This document shows, piece by piece, positions 1 to 7,381 of a stretch of 16,216 nt of DNA. The notes under the pieces are model-generated. The model saw only the letters and a program-made list of their open reading frames with translations, searched no databases and had not been told where the DNA came from. The stretch covers positions 1 to 16,216 of the forward strand of contig JAAYTY010000129.1 in NCBI GenBank assembly GCA_012523605.1, written 5' to 3'. The DNA is from Candidatus Fermentibacterota bacterium. GTDB lineage: Bacteria > Fermentibacterota > Fermentibacteria > Fermentibacterales > Fermentibacteraceae. Made by a program: the position numbers and the translations under genes. The first letter of the stretch is position 1. Each line of letters starts with the position of its first letter.

Positions 1-39
1 ATCTACGGGGTCCACGATCGCGTTCAGCGTATGTCCCAT
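1..39 (-). CDS. Possible 5' end of the next gene in the cmk-rpsA-mtaB unit (partial, unidentified)
   Basis: An ATG at position 39 opens a frame that stays open to the window edge and encodes MGHTLNAIVDPVD. It would overlap the end of mtaB by 16 bases, a junction style seen throughout this window. Thirteen codons are too few to name a family, and no good ribosome binding site precedes the ATG. A GTG at position 15 in the same frame is an alternative start. It may be the first codons of a real downstream gene or a chance open stretch. Confidence 0.3.
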   Translation of the reverse strand, partial: MGHTLNAIVDPVD

Positions 40-1289
40 GCCATGTTTTCCCGGGTAAGCTCAACGCGCACAACAGATCCGGGGGCACATTCCTCCGGGA
101 CGGCCACAGGAACATATCTCTCGGTGAGACCCAGCCTCCTGCCCGACCTTTGCCTCTGCTCGACCAGCACTTCGGACACCTTCCCAAGGAGCGACTCCCT
201 GTATTCGGTGCGCTTCCGCACTGAAAGCCCGGAAAGGATGCGCACCCTGTCCGAGAGCTTCCTGCCGGAAGCTCCGGGAGCCGCCCCCCAGGCCGCGGTG
301 CCGGGTCTCGGCGAAAAGGGGAAAACGTGCAGATAGGCAAGCGGCACCTTCTCCAGAAAGCCGACGGTCTCCTCGAATGCCGCTTCGTCCTCGCCTGGGA
401 ATCCCGTCATGATGTCCATCCCGATCGCCGGAGAATCGAATGACTCCAGCAGCCATTCGATCAGCTCGATGGCTCCGGCGCGCGTGAAGCGCCTTCCCAT
501 CGCCTTCAGAACCCTGTCGGACGCGCTCTGCAGAGGAAGATGCAGATGCGGACATACGCCCGCCCGGGCCAGTCTCGCCACAAGGCCGCGCGACAGCCCC
601 ATCGGCTCGAGTGAGCCGAGCCTGATCCTGGCGCCTCGGTCGGCGAGTGCCTCGACGAGGTCGGCGAGGCAGGGCGCGCCTGGAAGGTCTCCGCCCCAGG
701 ATGCGAGGTCGATCCCCGTGAGAACCACTTCGCGGAAACCGGACGTTGCAAGCCGGTCGAAGGACTCCACGGCCTGTGCTGGATCGAGGCTCCTGGAGCC
801 TCCCCTCGCGAGCGGAACCATGCAGTACCCGCAGCGGTTGTCGCATCCGTCCTGGACCTTGAGGAGAGCACGGGACCTCCAGCAGGAGGGCCGCGTCTCG
901 CATCGGAAGAAGCCCTCCTCCCCGTTTTCCACTCCGGCCGCATCGAGCACGTCGCCGGGACGCGGGGCGAGAACCAGCCCGTCCACTCCCTCGAACGAGC
1001 CCGGCGAATATCTGGCGGCGCATCCGGTCACGATGATCCTGGCGTCCGTGGAGCGACGCAGGGAGGCGACTAGCTTCCTGCTCCCGGACAGGGCGCGAGC
1101 CGTGACCGCACAGGTTCCTACGATCACGAGGTCGGCCTCCGAGGGTCCCGAGGCCGACACGGCGCCATTCTCCACGATCCTCGCAAGCAGCTCCTCCGCC
1201 TCGCTCGCGGCCAGACGGCATCCGGTGCACGTTCCCCAGGCGGCCACGGGGATCGGGGGCGCCCCCTGCGCCCCCTCCCTGCCCTCCAT
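24..1289 (-). CDS. mtaB: tRNA N6-threonylcarbamoyladenosine-37 methylthiotransferase (MtaB-like radical SAM enzyme)
   Basis: The predicted 421-residue protein is a methylthiotransferase that would add a 2-methylthio group to t6A at position 37 of ANN-decoding tRNAs. The N-terminal UPF0004 domain shows three cysteines for the auxiliary Fe-S cluster: C24 (TGCRLAASE), C60 (GTCAVT) and C90 (TGCAAR). The radical SAM domain has the CxxxCxxC motif at C149, C153 and C156 (CDNRCGYC). A TRAM-like RNA-binding tail covers about 361-421. The TGIDLASWG stretch and GTCAVT favour MtaB over MiaB or RimO. The Asn usually three residues after the first cysteine is Ala here. The ATG at 1289 lies 8 bases after the rpsA stop but has no clear ribosome binding site, and a GTG at 1247 is closer to the usual family start. 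The first 14 residues are Gly/Pro-rich and may be untranslated. Confidence 0.9.
   Translation of the reverse strand: MEGREGAQGAPPIPVAAWGTCTGCRLAASEAEELLARIVENGAVSASGPSEADLVIVGTCAVTARALSGSRKLVASLRRSTDARIIVTGCAARYSPGSFEGVDGLVLAPRPGDVLDAAGVENGEEGFFRCETRPSCWRSRALLKVQDGCDNRCGYCMVPLARGGSRSLDPAQAVESFDRLATSGFREVVLTGIDLASWGGDLPGAPCLADLVEALADRGARIRLGSLEPMGLSRGLVARLARAGVCPHLHLPLQSASDRVLKAMGRRFTRAGAIELIEWLLESFDSPAIGMDIMTGFPGEDEAAFEETVGFLEKVPLAYLHVFPFSPRPGTAAWGAAPGASGRKLSDRVRILSGLSVRKRTEYRESLLGKVSEVLVEQRQRSGRRLGLTERYVPVAVPEECAPGSVVRVELTRENMAWDIR
1255..1275 (-). promoter_or_regulatory. Strong GC hairpin at the rpsA-mtaB junction
   Basis: On the minus strand the arm GGGGGCGC is followed by a 5-base loop (AGGGG) and the exact complementary arm GCGCCCCC. 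This gives an 8-pair all-GC stem starting 22 bases after the rpsA stop codon. No T-run follows, so it does not look like a classical intrinsic terminator. It lies inside the first codons of mtaB if the ATG at 1289 is used, or immediately before the start if the GTG at 1247 is used. It could lower mtaB output relative to rpsA or stabilise the processed rpsA 3' end. The structure is seen in the sequence; its function is inference. Confidence 0.5.
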
Positions 1290-1297
1290 GCGCCCGG

Positions 1298-3094
1298 CTA
1301 CTGCCCGGAGAAGGCCGGCTCGGCCCCGGAGGCTTCCCCGCCCTGATCCTGCGTCTCGGCCGCGGGAGCCGGAGCGGGAGCCGCCGGCTTCTCCAGCGGC
1401 GGCCTGCCCTCGAAGCGCGCCCTGAATTCGCTGAGCTCCTCCATGGGCCTGCCGTTGAAGTAGCTGCGGACGCTGAGCACGATGCGCCTGCTCGACGGCA
1501 CGATCTCTATGACCCTGAGCGGAAGCTCGTCTCCCGGTCTGAGGACCTCCTCGGGGTTCTCGAGGTTCTCCCACCCGAGCTGGCTCAAAGGCACGAAGCC
1601 CTCGATGTTCTCGCCGAGATCGACGACAACTCCGCGCTCCAGGAGCTGGACCACCTGGCCCGAGACCTCGGTACCCTCCGGCAGGCGTGCGTCCATGGTG
1701 TCCCAGGGATTCTCCGTCGTCTGCTTGAGCCCCAGGGAGATCCTGTGGTTCTCCCTGTCGATGCTGAGGACGACGACCTTGAGCCTGTCGCCCTTCGAGA
1801 GGACCTCGGAGGGGTGCGAGACCCGCCTGGTCCAGCTCATGTCGCTGATGTGCACCAGCCCGTCTATGCCCTCCTCGATCTGAACGAATGCGCCGAAGTT
1901 CGTGAGGTTGCGGACCACGCCCTCGACGATCGAGCCCACGGGGAAGCGCTCCTCTATGCGGTCCCAGGGATTTTCCTGGATCTGTTTGAGGCCCAGAGAG
2001 ATCTTGCGCTCCTCCTCGTTGACGTTCAGCACCACGGCCTCGAGCTCGTCGCCGACATTGAGGATCTTCGACGGATGTCTCACGTGTTTGGTCCACGACA
2101 TCTCGGAGACGTGGATGAGACCCTCGACTCCGGGCTCCAGCTCGACGAAGGCGCCGTAGTCCGTGATGCTGGCGACCTTGCCCTTGACCATCATGCCCTT
2201 GGGATACCTGTCGGACACACCCTCCCACGGGAATGGCTGGAGCTGCTTCATGCCCAGGGAGATCCTTTCCCGCTCCCTGTCGAACTTGAGGACCTTTACC
2301 TCTATCTCGTCTCCTATGTTGACGATCTGGGAGGGATGGCGCACCCTTCCCCAGCTCATGTCCGTTATGTGCAGGAGGCCGTCTATGCCGCCGAGGTCCA
2401 CGAAGGCGCCGAAGTCGGTGATGTTCTTTATGACACCTGTGCGGACCTGACCTTCCTCCAGCTCGCGGATGAGCTTCTCCTTCTGCTCGGAACGGGCCTC
2501 CTCCAGAACCTGGCGGCGGCTGACGACGATGTTCCTGCGGCGCTTGTTGAGCTTTATCACCCTGAACTCGAGAGTCTGGCCGATGAACTTCTCGAGATTG
2601 GGCACCTGTCTGAGGGCCACCTGACTTCCGGGGAGGAAGGCGTCAACGCCAATGATGCGGACCACCAAACCGCCCTTGATCCTCTTGATGACGGTCCCCT
2701 TGAGGATCGAGCCGTTGTCGTAGGCCGCCTTGATGTCCGTCCATACCTTGTGGAAGTGCGCCTTCTCCTTGGAGACGGCCACCCTGCCGTCCATGTCCTC
2801 CAGGCTCTCGATGAAGACGTCAACCTGCAGCCCGGGGGAGATCTCCTCCTCCTCCCTGAATTCGGCGAGCGGGATGACGCCTTCGCTCTTGTAGCCTATG
2901 TCCACGATGACCTCGTTCCCCACCCTCTGCAGGATCGTACCCGGCACGATGCTGCCGACCTTGACCTCGGTCGTTCCCAGCGTCCGGTCGTACGAGTTCT
3001 CGAGCACGCGCCTCTCGTCGGGAGTGTACTCGAGACCCTCGGTAAGCTCGACCTCCTCGCGGGTCAGGCCGACTATGTACTCCTTCTCCTTCAA
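1298..3094 (-). CDS. rpsA: 30S ribosomal protein S1
   Basis: The 598-residue protein has six S1 RNA-binding domains at about 46-110, 128-194, 215-283, 299-369, 386-456 and 473-543. Domains 3-5 are the most canonical, each with a DFGAFV/DYGAFV/NFGAFV strand, a GLxH[IV]S/T.MSW segment and an ISLGxKQ end. Six domains and about 600 residues match full-length Gram-negative S1, which binds mRNA leaders on the 30S subunit and aids initiation on weakly paired or structured messages. The C-terminal tail (about 570-598) is rich in Ala, Pro and Glu and probably disordered. The start is TTG at 3094, preceded by GGGAG five bases upstream and overlapping the plsC stop in TTGA, so translation is probably coupled to plsC. 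S1 commonly represses its own translation, but no operator is evident here. Confidence 0.97.
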   Translation of the reverse strand: MKEKEYIVGLTREEVELTEGLEYTPDERRVLENSYDRTLGTTEVKVGSIVPGTILQRVGNEVIVDIGYKSEGVIPLAEFREEEEISPGLQVDVFIESLEDMDGRVAVSKEKAHFHKVWTDIKAAYDNGSILKGTVIKRIKGGLVVRIIGVDAFLPGSQVALRQVPNLEKFIGQTLEFRVIKLNKRRRNIVVSRRQVLEEARSEQKEKLIRELEEGQVRTGVIKNITDFGAFVDLGGIDGLLHITDMSWGRVRHPSQIVNIGDEIEVKVLKFDRERERISLGMKQLQPFPWEGVSDRYPKGMMVKGKVASITDYGAFVELEPGVEGLIHVSEMSWTKHVRHPSKILNVGDELEAVVLNVNEEERKISLGLKQIQENPWDRIEERFPVGSIVEGVVRNLTNFGAFVQIEEGIDGLVHISDMSWTRRVSHPSEVLSKGDRLKVVVLSIDRENHRISLGLKQTTENPWDTMDARLPEGTEVSGQVVQLLERGVVVDLGENIEGFVPLSQLGWENLENPEEVLRPGDELPLRVIEIVPSSRRIVLSVRSYFNGRPMEELSEFRARFEGRPPLEKPAAPAPAPAAETQDQGGEASGAEPAFSGQ

Positions 3095-3735
3095 TTGAGC
3101 TCCCTCTCTGCATTTCGGGCCTCCGGGCCCGGTTCGTCACCGAGGTCCGCGATGCGTTTCATCACGAGCCTGGCGACACCTGCGTATCCCTCGCTCCTTC
3201 TGCATTCCTCCACCTCGGACGGGAGGATCATCATGCCGAACGTCACGCGGAACCTCGTCCTCCTGAGGAGGGAGTCGAGGAGCCTGTCCGTGCCGGAGAT
3301 GTGCGCCGGCAGGACGGGAACTCCGCTCCTGACTGCGAGAAGCCCGATGCCCGGCTTCGGCTGGAGCTGGCGGCCGTCCCTGCTCCGCGTGCCCTCGGGG
3401 AACACCGCGACGGCGCGACCTCTCGCGAGAAGGTAGAGGCAGGTCCTGACGGCCTGCCTGTCGATGCCCCGCCTGTCCAGGGGAAAGGCGTTGAGATGAA
3501 AGAAGAAGCAGGACGAGAGCCTGCTCCTGAACAGTTCGTTCTTGGCCATGAAGTGTACGGTCCGATTGAAGCTGCATCCGAGAACCGGCGGATCCCATTC
3601 GGATATGTGATTGCAGGCGAGCAGGACTGCACCGCGCTTCGGAATGTTCCGGGCACCCGCGACCCGCAGTCCGAACACCGTCTCGAACACCCGCCTCGCG
3701 AGAAACGTAGCGCGATGGAGGAAGGACTCATCCAA
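3091..3735 (-). CDS. plsC: 1-acyl-sn-glycerol-3-phosphate acyltransferase
   Basis: The 214-residue protein is a PlsC/LPLAT-family acyltransferase predicted to convert lysophosphatidate to phosphatidate at the inner membrane. Motif I is NHISEWD (the HX4D catalytic pair, residues about 42-48), motif III is FPEGTRSRDG at about 115-124, and a conserved-looking GVPVLPAHISG block follows. Length is normal for the short PlsC class. The start is TTG at 3735, chosen because AGGAGGG lies six bases upstream; it overlaps the end of cmk by 8 bases. The stop overlaps the rpsA start by 4 bases. The cmk-plsC-rpsA order occurs in several bacterial phyla, sometimes with ispH between plsC and rpsA; ispH is absent here. 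Confidence 0.93.
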   Translation of the reverse strand: MDESFLHRATFLARRVFETVFGLRVAGARNIPKRGAVLLACNHISEWDPPVLGCSFNRTVHFMAKNELFRSRLSSCFFFHLNAFPLDRRGIDRQAVRTCLYLLARGRAVAVFPEGTRSRDGRQLQPKPGIGLLAVRSGVPVLPAHISGTDRLLDSLLRRTRFRVTFGMMILPSEVEECRRSEGYAGVARLVMKRIADLGDEPGPEARNAERELN

Positions 3736-4390
3736 GTTCCGCCCTCCTGCGCCTGTATTCCGCCACTACCATGTCCACCTGCTCCCGTATCCCGAGAAGG
3801 GTGGTGTCCAGCCACCATGCGCCGGGAGCCGGCCTGAGGGGGCTGTCCGAGCGCTCCCTGTCTCGCCTGTCGCGTTTCAGGAGCGCCTCGGCCTGGGCTG
3901 CCACGTCGGGTACAGCTCCGGGTGACGTTTCACGGCACCTGCGGACGGCCCTGATCGCCAGGTCGGCGACGATGAAGACCTTGAGCACCGCGCCGGGGAA
4001 CACCACGGTCCCCATGTCGCGGCCCTCCGCAACGGTGCTTCCCGATGCGGCGAACCGCCTCTGGAGCTCGACCATGGCGCGGCGCACCTCGGAGAAGGTC
4101 GAGACGATGCTGGCCGCATTTCCCGCCCAGGGTTCCCTGATTTCGGCGGAGACGTCCTCGCCGTCGAGCGTGGCCCGCCCGCCCCTCACCGCTATCTCGT
4201 GGAGCGACATCAGCCGGGAGACGGCGTGGCCGTCGTCGAAGCTCACTCCGCATCGCTTAGCGAGCAAGGCCGCCGTGCGGTACATCGCTCCCGTGTCGAG
4301 ATAGCAGAAACCCAGAGAGGCTGCCGTCAGCCGGGCGGTGGTGCTCTTGCCCGACGCAGCCGGGCCGTCGATGGCGATTACGTCAACCAG
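3728..4390 (-). CDS. cmk: Cytidylate (CMP/dCMP) kinase, apparent CTG start
   Basis: This is a P-loop kinase that phosphorylates CMP and dCMP with ATP in the cytosol. Reading from CTG at 4390 gives 220 residues, the usual family length, beginning (M)VDVIAIDGP with a perfect P-loop GPAASGKST at residues 9-17. It continues with LDTGAMYR (31-38), the segment EGRDMGTVVFPGA and a C-terminal DTTLLGIREQV helix. An in-frame TGA lies directly before the CTG. The first ATG is codon 36, which would delete the P-loop, so no ATG, GTG or TTG start can give a functional enzyme. GAGAGGA lies about 11 bases upstream. The alternative is an indel joining a GTG at 4400, which is one base out of frame. The 3' end overlaps plsC by 8 bases. 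Confidence 0.93.
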   Translation of the reverse strand: MVDVIAIDGPAASGKSTTARLTAASLGFCYLDTGAMYRTAALLAKRCGVSFDDGHAVSRLMSLHEIAVRGGRATLDGEDVSAEIREPWAGNAASIVSTFSEVRRAMVELQRRFAASGSTVAEGRDMGTVVFPGAVLKVFIVADLAIRAVRRCRETSPGAVPDVAAQAEALLKRDRRDRERSDSPLRPAPGAWWLDTTLLGIREQVDMVVAEYRRRRAELG

Positions 4391-4424
4391 TCAAGCTCAC
4401 GTCCTCTCGATCGTGATAGGGCGC

Positions 4425-4453
4425 ATTATCGCGTTGCGGCACACGGAAGTCAA
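4425..4453 (-). promoter_or_regulatory. Sigma70-type promoter for cmk-plsC-rpsA-mtaB
   Basis: On the minus strand, TTGACT (4453-4448) is followed by exactly 17 bases and GATAAT (4430-4425). Each hexamer matches consensus at five of six positions. The -35 element includes the TGA stop codon of rluB. Transcription would begin near 4418, leaving a leader of about 28 bases before the CTG of cmk. The match is striking in such GC-rich DNA and falls in one of only two sizeable gaps on this strand. The start point is inferred. Confidence 0.65.
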
Positions 4454-5196
4454 GCCTGATCGGGAGCTTCGAGACCTACGGAGCGGTAGAGCCCGGCAGC
4501 CTCCTCGCGCGACAGCTCCCGGAGGGCGCGCCTCGGCAGCCTGCCGAGCCTGACCGGCCCGTACCTGACGCGCTCCAGACCCAGCAGGACGACTCCCACG
4601 GCCTCGGCAAGCCTCCTCACCTCGTGATACCTTCCCGAGGTCAGCACGAGAGCGACCGACGAACACCCCGCGGGCTTGCAGGACGCGGGTATGCAGGGCC
4701 GTCCGGGGCCGATGGAGGCTCCTGCGCCAAGGGCTGCCGCCGCCGAAACCGAGGTTCCCCGGGGAACCTCGAGGAGGTACTCCCTTTCGACCCGGTAGCG
4801 TGGATGCATCAGCCTCTGGGACAGCTCGCCGTCGTTGGTCAGGAGCAGAAGACCGCCGGTGTTCATGTCGAGGCGACCCACAGGAACGCACCCGGGAGCG
4901 GTTCCCCGGATGAGCGCCCTGAACTCGTCACCCCTGCCTCCGGACATGGTCACCTCGACGCCCAGGGGCTTGTTCAGCGCATACACGGCGGTCCTCGCGG
5001 AGGTCACCGGCCTCCCCGAAAGGCGGACCTCGTCCCCCGGAAGGATCCTCCTGCCCGGGGAGGTCTCCACGGCGCCGTTCACCGTTACCAGTCCGTCGAA
5101 GATCATGTCGTCACAGGAACGACGCGAGGCGCATCCGGCTCTGGCCAGGAACCGGTTGAGGCGGATGCCCCGAGCCTCAGCCCCGGTTTTCCTCAA
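4450..5196 (-). CDS. rluB: 23S rRNA pseudouridine synthase, RluB/RsuA family
   Basis: The 248-residue protein has an N-terminal S4 RNA-binding domain (about 11-60, with IRLNRFLARAGCASRR and DGLVTVNG) and a pseudouridine synthase catalytic domain. The signature VGRLDMNTGGLLLLTNDGEL places the catalytic aspartate at D110. A HPRYRVEREY block and a C-terminal SGRYHEVRRL block are typical of the family. Its place directly after scpA-scpB matches a widespread gene order and favours RluB (23S rRNA helix 89 region) over RsuA or RluE, though specificity cannot be read with certainty. The start taken is TTG at 5196, overlapping scpB by 20 bases with no strong ribosome binding site, so the first few residues are uncertain. 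Confidence 0.9.
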   Translation of the reverse strand: MRKTGAEARGIRLNRFLARAGCASRRSCDDMIFDGLVTVNGAVETSPGRRILPGDEVRLSGRPVTSARTAVYALNKPLGVEVTMSGGRGDEFRALIRGTAPGCVPVGRLDMNTGGLLLLTNDGELSQRLMHPRYRVEREYLLEVPRGTSVSAAAALGAGASIGPGRPCIPASCKPAGCSSVALVLTSGRYHEVRRLAEAVGVVLLGLERVRYGPVRLGRLPRRALRELSREEAAGLYRSVGLEAPDQA

Positions 5197-5752
5197 AGAG
5201 GTCGGAATCCTGCCCGGCGGGCATCCCGGTCGAGAGTATCTCCTCGATCTCCCGCCGTCTCGGCAGGTGGTCTATGTCGCTCAGGCCGAAGTAGCTCAGG
5301 AAGTCTTCGGTGGTTGCATAGGTGAGCGGCCTTCCCACGGTCTCCTGTCTTCCGCAGATCCTTATCAGGTTCCTCTCGAGGAGCGACTTGAGGGCGCTGT
5401 CGCAGTTGACTCCCCTGACGGCTTCCACGGCCGCCCTGGTGCAGGGTTGGTTGTAGGCCACGACCGCAAGTGTCTCTATGGCTGCCCTGGTCAGCCTGCC
5501 GGGGCGCCTGTCCTCGAAGAGCTGGGCGACGGTCTCGCCGTGCGTGGCATCCGTCATTAGCCTGAATCCGCCGGCAATCTCGGCGATTACGAGAGAGTGC
5601 CCGCTTTCCTCCAGAGCGGCCTTCAGCCGCTCGATGGCCTGGCTTACGGAATCCTCCCCGCTTCCGGTCAACTCGCACAGCTCGTCTATCGAGAGAGGCC
5701 TGTCGGTAGCGAAGAGAAGAGCTTCGATGTCTCTGGAAAGGCGGTCGAGCAT
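5177..5752 (-). CDS. scpB: Segregation and condensation protein B
   Basis: The 191-residue protein matches ScpB in layout: two winged-helix regions with IEALLFATDRPLSIDEL near the start, the family-typical TRAAIETLAVVAYNQP at mid-protein (usually LS.AALETLAIIAYkQP), then VRGVNCDSALKSLLERNLI and a GRPLTYATTEDFLSYFGL end. ScpB binds ScpA and regulates the SMC condensin that compacts and segregates the chromosome. The reading frame is open further upstream to 5950, but the ATG at 5752 is chosen because it matches the family start and overlaps the scpA stop by one base (TGATG). The charged tail after about residue 172 is probably disordered and overlaps rluB. Confidence 0.94.
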   Translation of the reverse strand: MLDRLSRDIEALLFATDRPLSIDELCELTGSGEDSVSQAIERLKAALEESGHSLVIAEIAGGFRLMTDATHGETVAQLFEDRRPGRLTRAAIETLAVVAYNQPCTRAAVEAVRGVNCDSALKSLLERNLIRICGRQETVGRPLTYATTEDFLSYFGLSDIDHLPRRREIEEILSTGMPAGQDSDLFEENRG

Positions 5753-6477
5753 CACCAGAACTCCGTCCTGAGGACCTCGATCTCGGCGAAGGGGCGGCGC
5801 TGTCTCAGCACGAGCCTGCCCAGCCTCACCAGCTCGAGGATCGCGATGAAGAATCCCACTATCCTGCTGCGGCCGAACCCGATTCCGGTCAAGGCGGACA
5901 GCGTGGTCCAGACGCCCGTCTGGAGCTTTCCCCCCAGTTCCTCGACGCACTCGGCAATGGTCAGGACCGGCCGGGAGATTCTCTGGTCGGGCGCCTTGTC
6001 GGCGGGGGCCGAGAGCTCCTCGAGCGCAGTGAGCAGGTCGATTATCGTCAACTGACCCGGAATCGCCGGCGGAGAGTCGGCGGACCAGCGCTCCCGCTCG
6101 CCGGCCGAGGGGAAGATGTTGCGCCAGAGGTCTTCGCTCTCCCTAAGATCCTGCGCTATCTCCTTGAAGGCCTTGTAGAGGACGAGCTGGCGCATGAGAG
6201 CCTCTGCCTCGCCGATCTCGTCCGCCTCCTGGCCCCTGGAGGCCGGCAGGAGGGCGCGGCTCTTCATGCTCGTGAGCGTGGCCGCCATGACCAGGTACTC
6301 GCTCGCGACGTCGAGGTCGAGTTCCAAGGCCTTCCTTATGTACTCGAGATACTGCTCGGCCACGACGGCGGCCTCGATCTGGTAGATATCTAGCTCGTCC
6401 CGCTTGATGAGATACAGCAGGAGGTCCAGAGGGCCTTCGAAGGCGTCGAGGCTTATCCTGCAAGCATCAGCAGACAT
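5752..6477 (-). CDS. scpA: Segregation and condensation protein A (kleisin)
   Basis: The 241-residue protein is the ScpA kleisin that bridges SMC heads. The diagnostic N-terminal segment is FEGPLDLLLYLIKRDELDIYQI (about residues 13-34), followed by ASEYLVMAATLTSMKSRALLP (about 59-79). The C-terminal winged-helix part includes FIAILELVRLGRL and an FAEIEVLRTEF end. A linker of about 110-150 is variable, as in other ScpA proteins. The ATG start at 6477 overlaps the end of era by 11 bases, and the stop overlaps scpB by one base, so the two partners are probably made by coupled translation. smc is not in the window. Confidence 0.95.
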   Translation of the reverse strand: MSADACRISLDAFEGPLDLLLYLIKRDELDIYQIEAAVVAEQYLEYIRKALELDLDVASEYLVMAATLTSMKSRALLPASRGQEADEIGEAEALMRQLVLYKAFKEIAQDLRESEDLWRNIFPSAGERERWSADSPPAIPGQLTIIDLLTALEELSAPADKAPDQRISRPVLTIAECVEELGGKLQTGVWTTLSALTGIGFGRSRIVGFFIAILELVRLGRLVLRQRRPFAEIEVLRTEFW

Positions 6478-7381
6478 AGCCGAACTCCAGCAGATCGCTC
6501 CTGTTCTCGGGCCAGGACTCGCGCACCTTCACCCACAGGTCCAGGAAGACCCGCCTTCCTATCAGCTTCTCCGCCTCGATCCCCACGAGCTCGGTTATCT
6601 TCTGGAGAGTCTGGCCCTTCCTCCCGATGATGACGCCCTTTCCCGAATGCCTTGCCACGAGGAGATTGGCCCTGACATAGGTCTTGCCGTCCCTGAACGA
6701 GAACTCCTCGACCTGGACTGCAGTCGCGGAGGCGATCTCCGTCGGGAGGACGTTGAAGAGCTGAGTCCTCACGGCTTCCGATATCAGGAATCGCTCCGAG
6801 TGCAGACTGTAGCACCCTTCCGGGAAAAGGCGCGTTCTCAGAGGCATCTGGAGAGCCACCTTCCTCTCCAGCTCGGCCACGCCGGCGCCGGTGGGAGCGC
6901 AGAGCGCTACCGCGGCCCTGAAATCCCCCAGCGCCGATGCCTGCGAAACCAGCGCCGGCAGAAGCCTTCCGGGAAAGTAGTCGGAAAAGCTCAGCGCCAG
7001 AATGACGGGCCTGGATTCGAAGATGCGCATGAAGCGCTTCATGTCGGGGCTGTCCGACCACGCCGCGAAATCCCTCGCGCTCGCCACGAAAACCGCGGCA
7101 TCCATCCATTCAAGCATTTCCAGCCCGATGCAGCTCTCTACCGGGGGCATGTCCACGAAGCAGATCTGGCTTGCGGGCCTGACGCAGAGGCCGCAGAGAG
7201 GCACACGGGTGGTTCCGGGATGCGGGGTCACCGGCGAGACCGAGCGTCCCGTGAGGGCGTTGAGAAGCGAAGACTTGCCGGAGTTGGCGAAGCCGGCGAT
7301 GGCCGCATACCCTGCGGGTATCCTGTCTCCGCATGGGGGCTCTATCCTCAGCGGGGGCGCGCAGGCGGCTTCCTGCTGCAT
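6467..7381 (-). CDS. era: Era-family GTPase with degenerate GTP-binding motifs
   Basis: The 304-residue protein has the Era architecture: an N-terminal G domain and a C-terminal KH domain with GKGVIIGRKGQTLQKI at 247-262 and an LDLWVKVRESW segment at 280-290. Era normally binds the 3' end of 16S rRNA and checks 30S maturation. G1 is good (GFANSGKSS, 30-38) and G2 keeps PGTTR (55-59). G3 is DMPP (77-80) instead of DTPG. G4 reads SFSD (131-134) where NKxD is expected, losing both the Asn and the Lys. G5 is CAPTG instead of SA.TG. The stretch after G3 is shorter than in E. coli Era. Guanine specificity and GTP hydrolysis may therefore be altered. The ATG at 7381 overlaps the upstream stop by one base. 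Confidence 0.9.
   Translation of the reverse strand: MQQEAACAPPLRIEPPCGDRIPAGYAAIAGFANSGKSSLLNALTGRSVSPVTPHPGTTRVPLCGLCVRPASQICFVDMPPVESCIGLEMLEWMDAAVFVASARDFAAWSDSPDMKRFMRIFESRPVILALSFSDYFPGRLLPALVSQASALGDFRAAVALCAPTGAGVAELERKVALQMPLRTRLFPEGCYSLHSERFLISEAVRTQLFNVLPTEIASATAVQVEEFSFRDGKTYVRANLLVARHSGKGVIIGRKGQTLQKITELVGIEAEKLIGRRVFLDLWVKVRESWPENRSDLLEFGYVC

Noticed and set aside
409..1425. Long plus-strand open frame of 338 codons
   Set aside because: It is antisense to mtaB and the end of rpsA, Ser/Pro/Arg-rich and without domain signatures; a GC-driven shadow.
1745..3436. Long plus-strand open frame of 563 codons
   Set aside because: It lies antisense to rpsA and plsC, its translation is rich in repeated Asp/Leu/Val pieces mirroring the S1 repeats, and it has no family signature.
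5753..5950. Upstream extension of scpB
   Set aside because: It overlaps scpA and is Arg/Gln-rich shadow; the family start matches the ATG at 5752.
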